Shown: positions 24,360 through 33,862 of the stretch, piece after piece
Layout of the letters: the number at the start of each line of letters is the position of its first letter
Position numbering within the stretch: position 1 is the first letter of the stretch
Assembly: GCA_020848095.1 (NCBI GenBank)
Contig: JADLAT010000004.1
Span: forward strand, 58,043-122,042
DNA length: 64,000 nt
Reading direction: 5' to 3'
DNA from: Alphaproteobacteria bacterium
GTDB lineage: Bacteria; Pseudomonadota; Alphaproteobacteria; Micavibrionales; Micavibrionaceae
The notes under the pieces: generated by a model
Told to the model about the DNA's origin: nothing
Databases searched by the model: none
What the model saw: the letters and a program-made list of their open reading frames with translations, nothing else
Program-made: the position numbers and the translations under genes

Positions 24360-25997
24360 ATGTCAGAACCCATTCGCCCGGACCGGGAAGTCATGGAATA
24401 TGACGTTGTTATTATAGGCGCAGGTCCCGCTGGATTGTCTTGTGCTATCCGGTTAAAGCAAATTACGCCGGATATAAACGTCTGTATTCTTGAAAAGGGA
24501 TCTGAGGTTGGCGCGCATCTTTTGTCCGGCGCTGTTTTTGAACCGCGCGCGCTCGACGAACTTATTCCGGACTGGCGGGAAAGGGGCGCTCCCTTGAACA
24601 TTAGGGCCACGGATGATCGTTTTCTTTTGCTAACGCCCGCCAAGGCTTACCGGCTGCCCACCCCGCCGCAAATGCACAATAAAGGGAATTATATTATATC
24701 ACTGGGCAATTTGGGTCGCTGGCTGGCGGAACAGGCTGAAAGCCTTGGTGTGGAAATTTTCCCCGGCTTTGCCGCTGCCGAAATACTGTATAACGATCAA
24801 GGCGCGGTCATTGGCGTGGCTACGGGTGATATGGGGCGCACCAAGGAGGGCGAAGCGGGTCCCGATTTCACGCCCGGTGTGGAAATTCACGCCCGCCAGA
24901 GCGTATTTGCCGAAGGGTGCCACGGCTCACTAACCAAAATGCTGATCAAAAAATTCGATTTGCGGCGCGATAGCGATCCGCAGACCTACGCCTTGGGCAT
25001 TAAGGAGCTGTGGGAGATCGACCCCGCACGGCACAAACCGGGCCACACGCTCCATACCATAGGCTGGCCAATGAACAATAAAACCTATGGCGGTTCATGG
25101 CTTTATCATCTGGAGGATAATCTGGTATCGGTAGGGTTCGTTGTGGGGTTGGATTATAAAAACCCCTATCTTTCTCCTTATGAAGAAATGCAGCGTTTCA
25201 AAACGCATCCGGCCATTCGTGATGTTTTCACCGGCGGGCGGCGCGTGGCTTATGGCGCGCGTACCTTGGTGGAGGGCGGCTTTCAATCTCTGCCGAAGCT
25301 TTCGTTTCCGGGCGGGATATTGATCGGCGACACGGCGGGCTTTCTAAACGTACCCAAAATTAAAGGCAACCATACCGCAATGAAATCCGGCATGGTCGCT
25401 GCGGAGGCGCTGGCCGAACACTTAAAAACATCGGTGGATACGGGATATGAATGTACCGCGTATCCGGAAGCGCTGAAAAAATCATGGGTCTGGCGCGAAC
25501 TTAAAAAAATCCGCAACATCCGTCCCGGATTTCAGGCGGGGTTATGGATGGGGTTGCTGAATGCCGCTTATGAAACGCTGACAGGCGGGCGCTCGCCATG
25601 GACATTGAAAAACCATGCCGATTATGAGCAGCTTCAAAAGGCCGAGGGCAGCGATAAAATTGCTTATCCGAAACCCGATGGGGTCTTGACCTTTGATCGT
25701 CTGACCTCCGTATCGATTTCAAACACCAATCACGCGGAAAACCAGCCTTGCCATCTGCACCTGATTGATCCGGCATTGCCGGTGGCTGTGGGCTTAAGGA
25801 AATATGACGGCCCGTCGCAGCGTTATTGCCCCGCCGGTGTGTATGAATTTGTAACCGGTGAAGACGGCGCGCCAAAATTCCAGATCAACGCGCAGAATTG
25901 CGTGCATTGCAAAGCCTGTGACATCAAAGACCCGGCACAGAATATAAATTGGACCGTCCCGCAAGGTGGGGATGGACCGAATTATCCGAATATGTAA
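24360..25997 (+). CDS. Electron-transfer flavoprotein-ubiquinone oxidoreductase
   Basis: Passes electrons from electron-transfer flavoprotein to ubiquinone, linking fatty-acid and amino-acid oxidation to the respiratory chain; a monotopic inner-membrane enzyme with FAD and a 4Fe-4S cluster. The 545 residues carry the FAD-binding GAGPAGLSCAIRL near the N-terminus, a second FAD region LIGDTAGFLNVPKIKGNHTA, and the cluster cysteines C490 (CPAGVYEF), C514, C517 and C520 (NCVHCKACDI). Length and order agree with the mitochondrial ETFDH family. No etfAB genes lie in this window. The ATG follows a purine-rich ribosome site. Confidence 0.96.
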   Translation: MSEPIRPDREVMEYDVVIIGAGPAGLSCAIRLKQITPDINVCILEKGSEVGAHLLSGAVFEPRALDELIPDWRERGAPLNIRATDDRFLLLTPAKAYRLPTPPQMHNKGNYIISLGNLGRWLAEQAESLGVEIFPGFAAAEILYNDQGAVIGVATGDMGRTKEGEAGPDFTPGVEIHARQSVFAEGCHGSLTKMLIKKFDLRRDSDPQTYALGIKELWEIDPARHKPGHTLHTIGWPMNNKTYGGSWLYHLEDNLVSVGFVVGLDYKNPYLSPYEEMQRFKTHPAIRDVFTGGRRVAYGARTLVEGGFQSLPKLSFPGGILIGDTAGFLNVPKIKGNHTAMKSGMVAAEALAEHLKTSVDTGYECTAYPEALKKSWVWRELKKIRNIRPGFQAGLWMGLLNAAYETLTGGRSPWTLKNHADYEQLQKAEGSDKIAYPKPDGVLTFDRLTSVSISNTNHAENQPCHLHLIDPALPVAVGLRKYDGPSQRYCPAGVYEFVTGEDGAPKFQINAQNCVHCKACDIKDPAQNINWTVPQGGDGPNYPNM

Positions 25998-26033
25998 GTG
26001 TATGAACAACCCTAAACGCCGGAGTCTCCCGTT

Positions 26034-27797
26034 TTGAAAAGTTTCACGACCGTTCTTGTCCTGTGTCTCATTGGCGCTGCCGGTGCTTATATGGTTTTAT
26101 ACGGCCAGAGTGGGCAAGGGCTGCATGATCGCGCTGCTTCTTCGCAATCTGGTGCTGCGCTGGAGGCCTCTTTGCAAGACTCCTTTGTAGGCACGAACTT
26201 TCCCGGGCGTTATCTGAGCACCCGCTTTGCACAGCGTCATCACGATTGGGCGCGGGCTGGTGCTTTTATTGCCCCTGTTCTGGATAATGATCCTGAAAAT
26301 GCCGTTTTGCTTAAACGCGCCATGGTTCTGGCAATGGGCGCGGGCGAGGCGGAAAGAGCTATTGCCCTCGCTGAGCGGGTCAAACGCACAGATGAAGAGG
26401 AAAACGCGCTTTCGCGCCTGTTTCTGGCCATCGGAGATTTTAAAAGCGGACATTACAAAGAAGCCGAAGAGGCAATCCACAAAATGCCGGCGGGCGGGCT
26501 TTCCGATTTTATCCTGCCGCTTTTGCGCGGCTGGGCGGCTGCCGCTCTGGGCCGCAATGAAACCGGAGACTTAACGGGCAACACCGTGCATCTTTACCAT
26601 GCGATTTTAATCGCCGATTTCCTTGATAAGACCGGATATATCGAGAAACTGCTGCGGCAGGCAGAACGCGCGCCGGATCTCGGGCCAGAGGATATGGAGC
26701 GGATCGGTGATATTTATACGCATATCGGCAATACGGACAAGGCTCTGGCTTTGTATAACGAAGTCTTGGGAATGAGGCCGGAAAACATGGCGCTAGCCGA
26801 TAAAATCGCCCGGCTGGAGCGCGGTGAAAAACTGGAAATTTTTGTGCGTATTAAAACGCCGGAGCAAGGCGTAGCCGAAGCACTTTACGATATGGCCCGG
26901 ATCTTGGCGCAGGATTACAGCGATGAAAGCGCGCGCGTTTTCGCGCAGATGGCCCTGTATCTGGACCCGCAACATACAAAGGACCGCTTTTTGATTGCCC
27001 ATATCGCGGCACGCAATGGCCGCAATGCGGAGGCTATCAAGGCCTATCAGGCCATCCCCGCAGAGGATGTCAACTATGCCGAGGCTCGGCGTATGGCCGC
27101 GACATTGCTTTATGAGCAGGGGCAGGTCGAAGAGGCGCTGGCTGTGCTGGACGATTTAGCCCGTACGCAAGAGGATGTAGATGCCCTGATTCAGACCGGG
27201 GATATCTACCGGACGGAAGAACGCTTTAAAGAAGCCATCGACGTCTATAACCGGGCCGAGGAAAAAATGAAGGGCAATATCCCGCCCGATTACTGGCATC
27301 TATATTACGTGCGCGGCATGTCCTATGAGCGCATAGGTGCGTGGGATAAGGCGGAAGCTGACCTGAAGACGGCTCTTAAATTCCAGCCGGATCATCCGTA
27401 TCTGCTGAACTATCTTGGCTATTCATGGACGGATCGCGGTCAAAATCTGGAGGAGGCCTTGGAGATGATTGAAAAGGCGGTCAGCCTGCGCCCTGATGAT
27501 GGGTACATCACCGATTCTCTGGGCTGGGTTTTGTTTCGGCTCGGTCATTATGAAGAGGCCGTCCCCAGTCTTGAGCAGGCCGTAGAGCTTATGCCTTATG
27601 ACCCGGTCGTAAACGACCATCTGGGCGATGCGTATTGGCAGGTGGGGCGGCGGCTGGAGGCGCGGTTCCAATGGCGGCGCGCCAGAAATTATTCCGATGA
27701 TGAGGCCTTGCTAAAAACCATAGATCAAAAACTCGATGACGGTCTGGATGCCTCCAGGGCCGATTCAACGCTTCATAAGGAAGCCCATAGCCAGTAA
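26034..27797 (+). CDS. Tetratricopeptide repeat protein
   Basis: A 587-residue protein starting at TTG (GGAG 9 bases upstream; no in-frame ATG nearby), with an N-terminal signal or anchor (VLVLCLIGAAGAYMVLY). The remainder consists of TPR helix pairs from about residue 60 to 560, clearest near the C-terminus: HPYLLNYLGYSWTDRGQNLE, DDGYITDSLGWVLFRLGHYE and DPVVNDHLGDAYWQVGRRLE. Such proteins mediate protein contacts in the periplasm or at the envelope. It is 20 bases before ispE on the same strand, an arrangement often seen in Alphaproteobacteria, so they are likely co-transcribed. No enzymatic domain is seen. Confidence 0.9.
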   Translation: MKSFTTVLVLCLIGAAGAYMVLYGQSGQGLHDRAASSQSGAALEASLQDSFVGTNFPGRYLSTRFAQRHHDWARAGAFIAPVLDNDPENAVLLKRAMVLAMGAGEAERAIALAERVKRTDEEENALSRLFLAIGDFKSGHYKEAEEAIHKMPAGGLSDFILPLLRGWAAAALGRNETGDLTGNTVHLYHAILIADFLDKTGYIEKLLRQAERAPDLGPEDMERIGDIYTHIGNTDKALALYNEVLGMRPENMALADKIARLERGEKLEIFVRIKTPEQGVAEALYDMARILAQDYSDESARVFAQMALYLDPQHTKDRFLIAHIAARNGRNAEAIKAYQAIPAEDVNYAEARRMAATLLYEQGQVEEALAVLDDLARTQEDVDALIQTGDIYRTEERFKEAIDVYNRAEEKMKGNIPPDYWHLYYVRGMSYERIGAWDKAEADLKTALKFQPDHPYLLNYLGYSWTDRGQNLEEALEMIEKAVSLRPDDGYITDSLGWVLFRLGHYEEAVPSLEQAVELMPYDPVVNDHLGDAYWQVGRRLEARFQWRRARNYSDDEALLKTIDQKLDDGLDASRADSTLHKEAHSQ

Positions 27798-27817
27798 AAA
27801 CTCAAAGATTGACCTTG

Positions 27818-28732
27818 ATGACCGCTCCCCCTGCACAGGCCTTGCGCGTTTTTGCTCCCGCAAAGATTAATTTGAATCTTCAGGTTACCGGGCGGCGGGG
27901 TGATGGTTATCATTTGCTGGATTCTCTGGTGGCTTTTGCTGATATCGGTGATGAAATCACACTTTCTCCCGCGCGGGATTTCTCCTTTCGTATAAAGGGA
28001 CCTTTTGCCGAAAGCTTTTCGGCGGCAGAACGCGCCCCCGGTCTTGATTGTAAAAATCTTGCGGTACGGGCGGCATTGGCTCTGGCGCAATGGGCGAAAA
28101 AACCGCTTTTGGTTACAATAACTCTCACCAAAAACCTGCCTTTGGGCGCGGGGCTGGGTGGTGGCTCGGCGGATGCAGCTTCTGTTCTGCGTGCTTTGGC
28201 TGAGTATTGGGGAATAAATGTGCAAGCGCCTGAAATTCTGGAGCTGGCCACCACGCTCGGCGCGGATGTTCCGGTTTGCCTGAGAGGGCACCCCGCGCGG
28301 ATACGCGGTATTGGGGAGCGCATTGAGCCGCTGGTGGCCCTTCCGGAAATGCCCGCTATTCTTGTTCATCCGGGAAAACCCTGCGCAACGCATGAGGTAT
28401 TCGGCGCTTATCACCAGCCTTTTAGCCCTGAAAGGAAAATGCCGCCGGGCTTGGGCACTGTTCATGCGCTCATGACATTTTTACAGGAAAATGGGAACGA
28501 TTTAACGGCGGCGGCCACCGAAATTATACCGGATATTGCCGTGATTCTTGAAATACTGGACGCGCAGCCGGGCTGCGCTCTGGCGCGGATGAGCGGTTCC
28601 GGCTCCGGCTGTTTTGGAATATTCGTCTCAGCCCAACAGGCGCAGGCGGCAGTTTCGGTGATAAAAGCCGCTCATCCCCATTGGTGGGTACAAAACGGCC
28701 TTATTATGGGTGCGTCGCTGCTTTGCGCTTAG
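27818..28732 (+). CDS. ispE: 4-diphosphocytidyl-2-C-methyl-D-erythritol kinase
   Basis: ATP-dependent kinase of the non-mevalonate isoprenoid pathway. The ATG at 27818 is preferred to an upstream TTG, giving 304 residues. GHMP-kinase motifs are present: APAKINLNLQVTGRRGDGYH near the start, the glycine-rich PLGAGLGGGSADAASVLRAL, and RMSGSGSGCFGIF near the C-terminus. Length is normal for the family (about 280-300). The end overlaps the convergent hisN gene by 4 bases. Confidence 0.95.
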   Translation: MTAPPAQALRVFAPAKINLNLQVTGRRGDGYHLLDSLVAFADIGDEITLSPARDFSFRIKGPFAESFSAAERAPGLDCKNLAVRAALALAQWAKKPLLVTITLTKNLPLGAGLGGGSADAASVLRALAEYWGINVQAPEILELATTLGADVPVCLRGHPARIRGIGERIEPLVALPEMPAILVHPGKPCATHEVFGAYHQPFSPERKMPPGLGTVHALMTFLQENGNDLTAAATEIIPDIAVILEILDAQPGCALARMSGSGSGCFGIFVSAQQAQAAVSVIKAAHPHWWVQNGLIMGASLLCA

Positions 28733-29493
28733 GCCGAAGATTTAAGCAATGGCACGACTTGCGGCCATAAATCCGGATCGCCAAGCGCTATCACGCGCCC
28801 CTCGCTTTTGAGCGTGAGCGCCCGCCCTTCATAATCGCTAATCCATCCTCCGGCGTTTTGCACTACGGGCACAAGCGCGGCGAAATCATAGGGCGAAAGA
28901 CTGGCCTCCACACAAATATCCATGAAGCCGGATGCCAAAAGCCCGTACATATAACAATCCCCGCCCCAGGCCATCATTTTGGTCTGTTTGTCGAAATTCC
29001 GCCAAAGCGCGTCCTCGCCGTTGAACATGGCCGGGGTGGTGCTGGCCGAACAAGCCGCCTTGATCGAGGTGCAGCGCCGCGTTCTCACGGGCATATCATT
29101 ATAGGTGGTAACCCCTTCCGCACCCAGCCAGCGTTCCTTGGATATGGGCTGATCGATAAGGCCGAGCAGGGGGGTGTCCCCCTCCCACAGGGCGATTAAT
29201 GTTCCAAAAGTCGGGCGACCAATGACAAAGGATTTCGTCCCATCAATGGGGTCTATCACCCATGTCAGGCCGTTTTTAGAGGGCTTGATGCCAAATTCCT
29301 CACCCAGTATCCCATCTTCGGGCCGCATGTCCTCGATCATCGTGCGCAGGCGTTCTTCAACGCTGCGGTCGGCGACGGTGACCGGGCTTGCATCGCTTTT
29401 GGAAATAATCTCAAACGGCTTGCGGTAATGCGCGCGAATTATTTCACCGGCGGCATCGGCCATCCTCTTGGCAAAGGTCACAAATTCCTGCAT
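28729..29493 (-). CDS. hisN: Inositol-monophosphatase family phosphatase, probable histidinol-phosphatase
   Basis: Mg2+-dependent phosphatase of the IMPase fold; in many Alphaproteobacteria this subtype hydrolyses L-histidinol phosphate. The 254 residues contain [26 protein letters not shown] (metal ligands Asp/Asp), and the closing motif [17 protein letters not shown]. Substrate choice rests on overall similarity to HisN proteins, so inositol phosphate or another sugar phosphate is possible. It is convergent with ispE and divergent from alaS with only 37 bases between start codons, so the two genes must share or overlap their promoter region. Confidence 0.85.
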   Translation of the reverse strand: MQEFVTFAKRMADAAGEIIRAHYRKPFEIISKSDASPVTVADRSVEERLRTMIEDMRPEDGILGEEFGIKPSKNGLTWVIDPIDGTKSFVIGRPTFGTLIALWEGDTPLLGLIDQPISKERWLGAEGVTTYNDMPVRTRRCTSIKAACSASTTPAMFNGEDALWRNFDKQTKMMAWGGDCYMYGLLASGFMDICVEASLSPYDFAALVPVVQNAGGWISDYEGRALTLKSEGRVIALGDPDLWPQVVPLLKSSA

Positions 29494-29530
29494 AAATACC
29501 CCTCAATCATCAGCAATAAGAGCGTATAGA

Positions 29531-32260
29531 ATGAAGACGGTCAATGACATCCGCAGCGAATTTCTGAATTTTTTCCAGAAAAAGGGCCATACAATTGTGC
29601 CCTCCAGCGCGCTGGTCCCGCATAACGATCCAACCCTCATGTTCACGAATGCGGGCATGGTTCAATTCAAGGATGTCTTTACCGGCAAGGAAAAACGTCC
29701 CTATACCCGCGCAACCACCGCCCAGAAATGCGTACGCGCCGGCGGTAAACATAACGACCTCGATAATGTTGGCTATACCGCACGCCACCACACTTTTTTC
29801 GAAATGCTCGGCAATTTCTCCTTCGGGGATTATTTCAAGGAAGATGCCATCGATTATGCGTGGGAGCTGGTGACAAAAAATTTCGGCCTGCCATCCGAAA
29901 AGCTCTGCGTCACCGTCCACGCTACGGACGAGGAAGCCGCAAGCATCTGGAAGAAAGTAACGGGTTTTCCCGATCATAAAATCATACGCATCAACAGCGA
30001 TGATAATTTCTGGCGCATGGGTGATACAGGCCCTTGCGGCCCCTGTACCGAGATTTTCTATGATCATGGCGACCATATTCCGGGCGGTCCGCCGGGCTCG
30101 CCGGAGCAAGATGGCGATCGTTTCATTGAAATCTGGAACAACGTCTTCATGCAATATGAACAGGTCGATGCCGATACGCGCATTGATCTGCCCGCGCAAA
30201 GCGTGGATACCGGCATGGGGCTGGAGCGTATAGCCGCCACCCTCATGGGTAGCAACAATAATTACGATATCGACATCATGCGCGCTCTGATCGAACATTC
30301 CGCGGATCTCACAGGCTATGACGTTAAAAGCGCATCGCATAAAGTCGTGGCCGACCATATCCGCGCTTCCGCCTTTTTAATGGCTGATGGCGTGATGCCG
30401 TCCAACGAAGGGCGCGGTTACGTTTTACGCCGCATTATGCGCCGGGGCATGCGTCATGCACATCTTATGGGCGCGGATGAGCCTTTGATGTATAAACTTC
30501 TGCCGACCCTCATTTCCAAAATGGGTGAGGCCTATCCGGAGCTTAAACGTGCCGAAGCGCTGGTTTCACAAACGCTAAAATCCGAAGAAGAACGCTTTAA
30601 AGTCACGCTGGAGCGCGGGCTTAAAATGCTGGATGAGGAAACCGAAAAAGTTTCCAGCGGCGCTAAATTTCCCGGTGATGTGGCCTTTAAACTCTATGAC
30701 ACCTTTGGTTTTCCGCTCGATCTCACGCAAGACGCGCTCAAGGCCAAAAAGATCGAGGTCGATACCGCTGCCTTTGAATCTTGTATGAACGAGCAAAAGC
30801 AAAAAGCCAGAGCCGCGTGGAGCGGGACGGGCGATATTTCCAATGAAAAAATATGGTTTGATGTGCTGGATAAATTTGGACCTACAGAGTTTTTAGGCTA
30901 CGAAAAGGATGAAGCCGAAGGCAAAGTGCTTGCGATTTATGATCCCCAGGGAGGAAAACTTGTTGAAAGCATGGTCTTTTCTGAAATAGGGCATGGTTTT
31001 GTTATTACAAATCAAACGCCTTTTTATGCGGAAAGTGGCGGACAAGTTGGCGATACCGGGACGATTATACGTATAAATCACGAAGATCAAATCGGCGATT
31101 TAAGTGTAAAAGCAACGGTTAAGCGTTGCGGCAAACTCTTTGTCCATCATGTTACTATCGATAATGCCTATCCCGGCGCGGAGATGTTGAAAGTCGGAGA
31201 TTCTGTTCAAATGAAAGTCGACACAACCCGCCGCGCCCAAATCAAAGCCAACCACTCCGCTACGCACTTGCTGCACGAGGCTTTGCGCGAAGTCCTTGGT
31301 GACCATGTCGCGCAAAAAGGCTCGTTGCAGGATGAAAGCCGCACGCGCTTTGACATCTCCCACCCGCAAGCGATTTCCAAAGAGGATATCGAGAAAGTCG
31401 AGACCATCGTCAATGCGCAAATCAAGGCCAATGCGCCCGTGGAAACGCGGCTGATGGCGCTCGAGGATGCCAGAGCCGCCGGCGCAATGGCGCTGTTCGG
31501 CGAGAAATACGATGATGAAGTGCGCGTGGTTTCTATGGGTACGTTCCAAAATACGAAAAGCGGCACCCGCGCATTTTCAATCGAGCTGTGCGGCGGCACG
31601 CATGTAAAGGAAACCGGACAGATCGAAAAATTCAAGATCATCTCCGAAGGCGCATTATCCTCAGGCATTCGCCGTCTTGAGGCCGTCACCGGCGCGCGCG
31701 TCGATGCGTATTTCGCGGAACAACAACAGGCAGAACAGGCGGTTGCTGATCGCTTGATGGGGGAAAACAAAAAGCTGCGGGAGGAATTATCCGCACTGGG
31801 CGGCTCTATTGACGACACGGTTCCGACTGACACCGGCGAGCTGGAAAAACAAAATAAGAAATTCTCGAAGGAAATTTCCGATCAGCGCCTCGCCCAAGCA
31901 ACCCGGAGCGTAAATGCCGAAAGCGAGGCCAGAGAGATCGGCGGTATCAGGTTTATCGGCAAGGTGCTGGAGGGCTGCCCGGCTAAGGATTTAAAGCCCA
32001 TGGCGGATGACCTCAAAAAGAAGCTTGGTTCCGGCGTGGTGGTATTGGTCGCGACCGATAGCGGTAAGGCCTCCATCGTTGTGGGGGTGACGGATGACCT
32101 CACGGGCAAAATAAACGCGGTTGATCTGGTTAAAATCGGTGCGGCGGCTCTGGGCGGGCAGGGCGGCGGCGGACGTCCCGATATGGCGCAAGCCGGCGGT
32201 CCCGATGCTCATGCGGCCAACGAAGGCGTTCAGGCGATTGAGAAAAAACTGGCCGGTTGA
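29531..32260 (+). CDS. alaS: Alanyl-tRNA synthetase
   Basis: Charges tRNA-Ala with alanine. The ATG at 29531 gives the canonical beginning [20 protein letters not shown]; an in-frame upstream ATG at 29468 lies inside hisN. The protein has 909 residues: class II catalytic core, tRNA-recognition helices, editing domain with the zinc-binding [13 protein letters not shown] and [10 protein letters not shown], and a C-terminal DHHA1-type domain ([20 protein letters not shown]). It is slightly longer than the E. coli enzyme (876). The 30840-31140 stretch inside the gene is visibly more A/T-rich than the rest. Confidence 0.97.
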   Translation: MKTVNDIRSEFLNFFQKKGHTIVPSSALVPHNDPTLMFTNAGMVQFKDVFTGKEKRPYTRATTAQKCVRAGGKHNDLDNVGYTARHHTFFEMLGNFSFGDYFKEDAIDYAWELVTKNFGLPSEKLCVTVHATDEEAASIWKKVTGFPDHKIIRINSDDNFWRMGDTGPCGPCTEIFYDHGDHIPGGPPGSPEQDGDRFIEIWNNVFMQYEQVDADTRIDLPAQSVDTGMGLERIAATLMGSNNNYDIDIMRALIEHSADLTGYDVKSASHKVVADHIRASAFLMADGVMPSNEGRGYVLRRIMRRGMRHAHLMGADEPLMYKLLPTLISKMGEAYPELKRAEALVSQTLKSEEERFKVTLERGLKMLDEETEKVSSGAKFPGDVAFKLYDTFGFPLDLTQDALKAKKIEVDTAAFESCMNEQKQKARAAWSGTGDISNEKIWFDVLDKFGPTEFLGYEKDEAEGKVLAIYDPQGGKLVESMVFSEIGHGFVITNQTPFYAESGGQVGDTGTIIRINHEDQIGDLSVKATVKRCGKLFVHHVTIDNAYPGAEMLKVGDSVQMKVDTTRRAQIKANHSATHLLHEALREVLGDHVAQKGSLQDESRTRFDISHPQAISKEDIEKVETIVNAQIKANAPVETRLMALEDARAAGAMALFGEKYDDEVRVVSMGTFQNTKSGTRAFSIELCGGTHVKETGQIEKFKIISEGALSSGIRRLEAVTGARVDAYFAEQQQAEQAVADRLMGENKKLREELSALGGSIDDTVPTDTGELEKQNKKFSKEISDQRLAQATRSVNAESEAREIGGIRFIGKVLEGCPAKDLKPMADDLKKKLGSGVVVLVATDSGKASIVVGVTDDLTGKINAVDLVKIGAAALGGQGGGGRPDMAQAGGPDAHAANEGVQAIEKKLAG

Positions 32261-32306
32261 TGGCTTGTAAGAGGAAAATTTTCAGGCCATTCACATGCGT
32301 GAAGTA

Positions 32307-32331
32307 AAAAGCCGGCGTTTTCGAGGCTTTT
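32307..32331 (+). terminator. Possible bidirectional terminator between alaS and the RelA-like gene
   Basis: AAAAGCC (32307-32313) and GGCTTTT (32325-32331) are perfect 7-base complements; T runs occur on both strands. The hairpin lies between two convergent genes, alaS and the gene ending at 32340. Confidence 0.55.
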
Positions 32332-32339
32332 GCCTATGT

Positions 32340-33152
32340 TCAGGCAACTGCGTATTCATGCTGCGGTACGGCATACAGGTTTGGTACGATTTTTTTCCGT
32401 TTATCCGGGCGACGCAGCTTCATAAGGTCATAAGCAAAACAATCAGCGGTATAAAGGCTCTCATTACTTTGTCTGTATAGGCTTATGGCTTCTGCTTCTT
32501 GCGGCGTCTGTGGGCGGCCTTCTTCTTTAGCTCGCCGCTCAATCTGGCAGGATTTTTCATAGTTGTCGTGTGTTAAATCCTCCGTTCCAAGCATGTCTTC
32601 ATGAATGACCTGAATTTCAACAGGGATTGACCGGGTTGATGAAAGCGGAACTTTTAATCCGATATGGACCGCAACCCTTCCGGTACTGGAAGGGACATGA
32701 AAATAATCTTCAAATTCATTTACTATAATATTATTTTGAGGGTGTTTATTTAATAAAACCCCCATCCTGTCGCCTTCCCCCTCATATTTTGGTTTATCAC
32801 CCAACAGCATTTTGCGCAGGTTGATAATATCTTCCGGTTTTTTTATTAATATCCGCAGGCGCGCAATGTCGGGAACTTTCTCCACCTGTCCATCCAGCTT
32901 GGCTGCTTTTTCAAAAATTCGGGGCAGCTTTTTTATGGGGCCATCCACAACAGCTTCATCGGGATTCAGGCCAAGCTTCTTTGCTATCTTTTTTGTAAAG
33001 GGAAGGGCTATCTCTTTGGCCTCGCCGACATCCCCCTGAAGAGCCAACGCTTTTTCCAGATTGCTTTTGTTCAGGATGTCAGGCCGCTTTTCTCCTCCCC
33101 AGATTGGGGTAAGGGTATGCGACAATTTTTGTAGTGTTCTTGCGTAAGACAT
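32340..33152 (-). CDS. Divergent RelA/SpoT-fold protein, 270 residues
   Basis: I see a RelA/SpoT-type nucleotidyltransferase-like domain by motif order, not by a known close family. Residues 69-104 (VDGPIKKLPRIFEKA then PDIARLRILI) match the ppGpp-synthetase pattern K..(S)I..K ... D..(G).R; residues 149-164 (DYFHVPSSTGRVAVHI) match DY...PK..GY.S.H; and 178-187 (VEIQVIHEDM) match EIQ.R... The acidic D95 and E179 are in the places of the catalytic acids, but the Tyr of the GYRS loop, which stacks on the acceptor nucleotide, is missing. There is no HD hydrolase, TGS or ACT domain. It could be a small alarmone synthetase, a toxin-type tRNA pyrophosphokinase, or an inactive relative. The gene is A/T-rich and stands alone. 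Confidence 0.6.
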   Translation of the reverse strand: MSYARTLQKLSHTLTPIWGGEKRPDILNKSNLEKALALQGDVGEAKEIALPFTKKIAKKLGLNPDEAVVDGPIKKLPRIFEKAAKLDGQVEKVPDIARLRILIKKPEDIINLRKMLLGDKPKYEGEGDRMGVLLNKHPQNNIIVNEFEDYFHVPSSTGRVAVHIGLKVPLSSTRSIPVEIQVIHEDMLGTEDLTHDNYEKSCQIERRAKEEGRPQTPQEAEAISLYRQSNESLYTADCFAYDLMKLRRPDKRKKIVPNLYAVPQHEYAVA

Positions 33153-33373
33153 CTTTTACACCTTAAACCGAAGACTATGCGCGTATTTAAAGTCAATTTG
33201 TGAGCTGAGAATTCCCACTATCTTGTTATTAAAGCTCACCCATCAGGCCAATAAACATATTTTATTGCGTAAATTAAGATCAATATGAAAGATATACACA
33301 GTTTTGTCAAGGAAATTATATTATAGAAATAAAATGCCCCACTCCGTCAGGTCCGCATAAATCGCTTTCAGGC

Positions 33374-33401
33374 TTGCGTTTCAGGAATCTCCTGCTATAA
33401 C
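33374..33401 (+). promoter_or_regulatory. Candidate ndk promoter
   Basis: TTGCGT (33374-33379) and TATAAC (33396-33401) are 16 bases apart and end 38 bases before the ndk ATG, within a 287-base intergenic region that otherwise shows no gene, only A/T-rich sequence. Confidence 0.5.
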
Positions 33402-33439
33402 CACCGCTTGTTATTTTAAAGGCAGAAAAGGAATAAAAC

Positions 33440-33862
33440 ATGGCCCTGGAACGCACATTTTCGATACTCAAACCCGATGCAACGCGCCGTAATTTAACGG
33501 GCGCAATTAATGCCAAGCTTGAAGAAGCCGGACTTCGCATCATTGCCCAAAAACGCATTAAAATGAGCCTTGAGCAGGCTGAGGGCTTCTACGCCGTTCA
33601 CAAGGCGCGTCCATTTTTTGGCGAATTAACAGAGTTGATGAGTTCCGAGCCGGTGGTGGTACAGGTTCTTGAGGGTGAAAACGCGATGGCTAAAAATCGT
33701 GAAGTCATGGGCGCAACCAACCCGGCAGATGCCGCGCCCGGCACCATTCGTAAGGAATATGCCTTAAGCATCGGCGAAAACTCCGTCCATGGTTCTGACA
33801 GCCTTGAAAATGCGCAGACGGAAATAGCCTATTTCTTTAAGCCTGAAGAGATTGTTGGCTAA
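33440..33862 (+). CDS. ndk: Nucleoside-diphosphate kinase
   Basis: Exchanges gamma-phosphate between nucleoside di- and triphosphates. The 140 residues include the start [18 protein letters not shown] and the active-site His117 in [12 protein letters not shown], which forms the phosphoenzyme. AAGGAATAAAAC precedes the ATG and a promoter-like pair lies upstream. It ends in a 4-base overlap with the convergent hybrid kinase gene. Confidence 0.97.
   Translation: MALERTFSILKPDATRRNLTGAINAKLEEAGLRIIAQKRIKMSLEQAEGFYAVHKARPFFGELTELMSSEPVVVQVLEGENAMAKNREVMGATNPADAAPGTIRKEYALSIGENSVHGSDSLENAQTEIAYFFKPEEIVG

Noticed and set aside
27773..28465. Minus-strand frame of 230 codons opposite ispE
   Set aside because: Antisense to conserved GHMP-kinase motifs, Arg/Gln-rich, no ribosome site.
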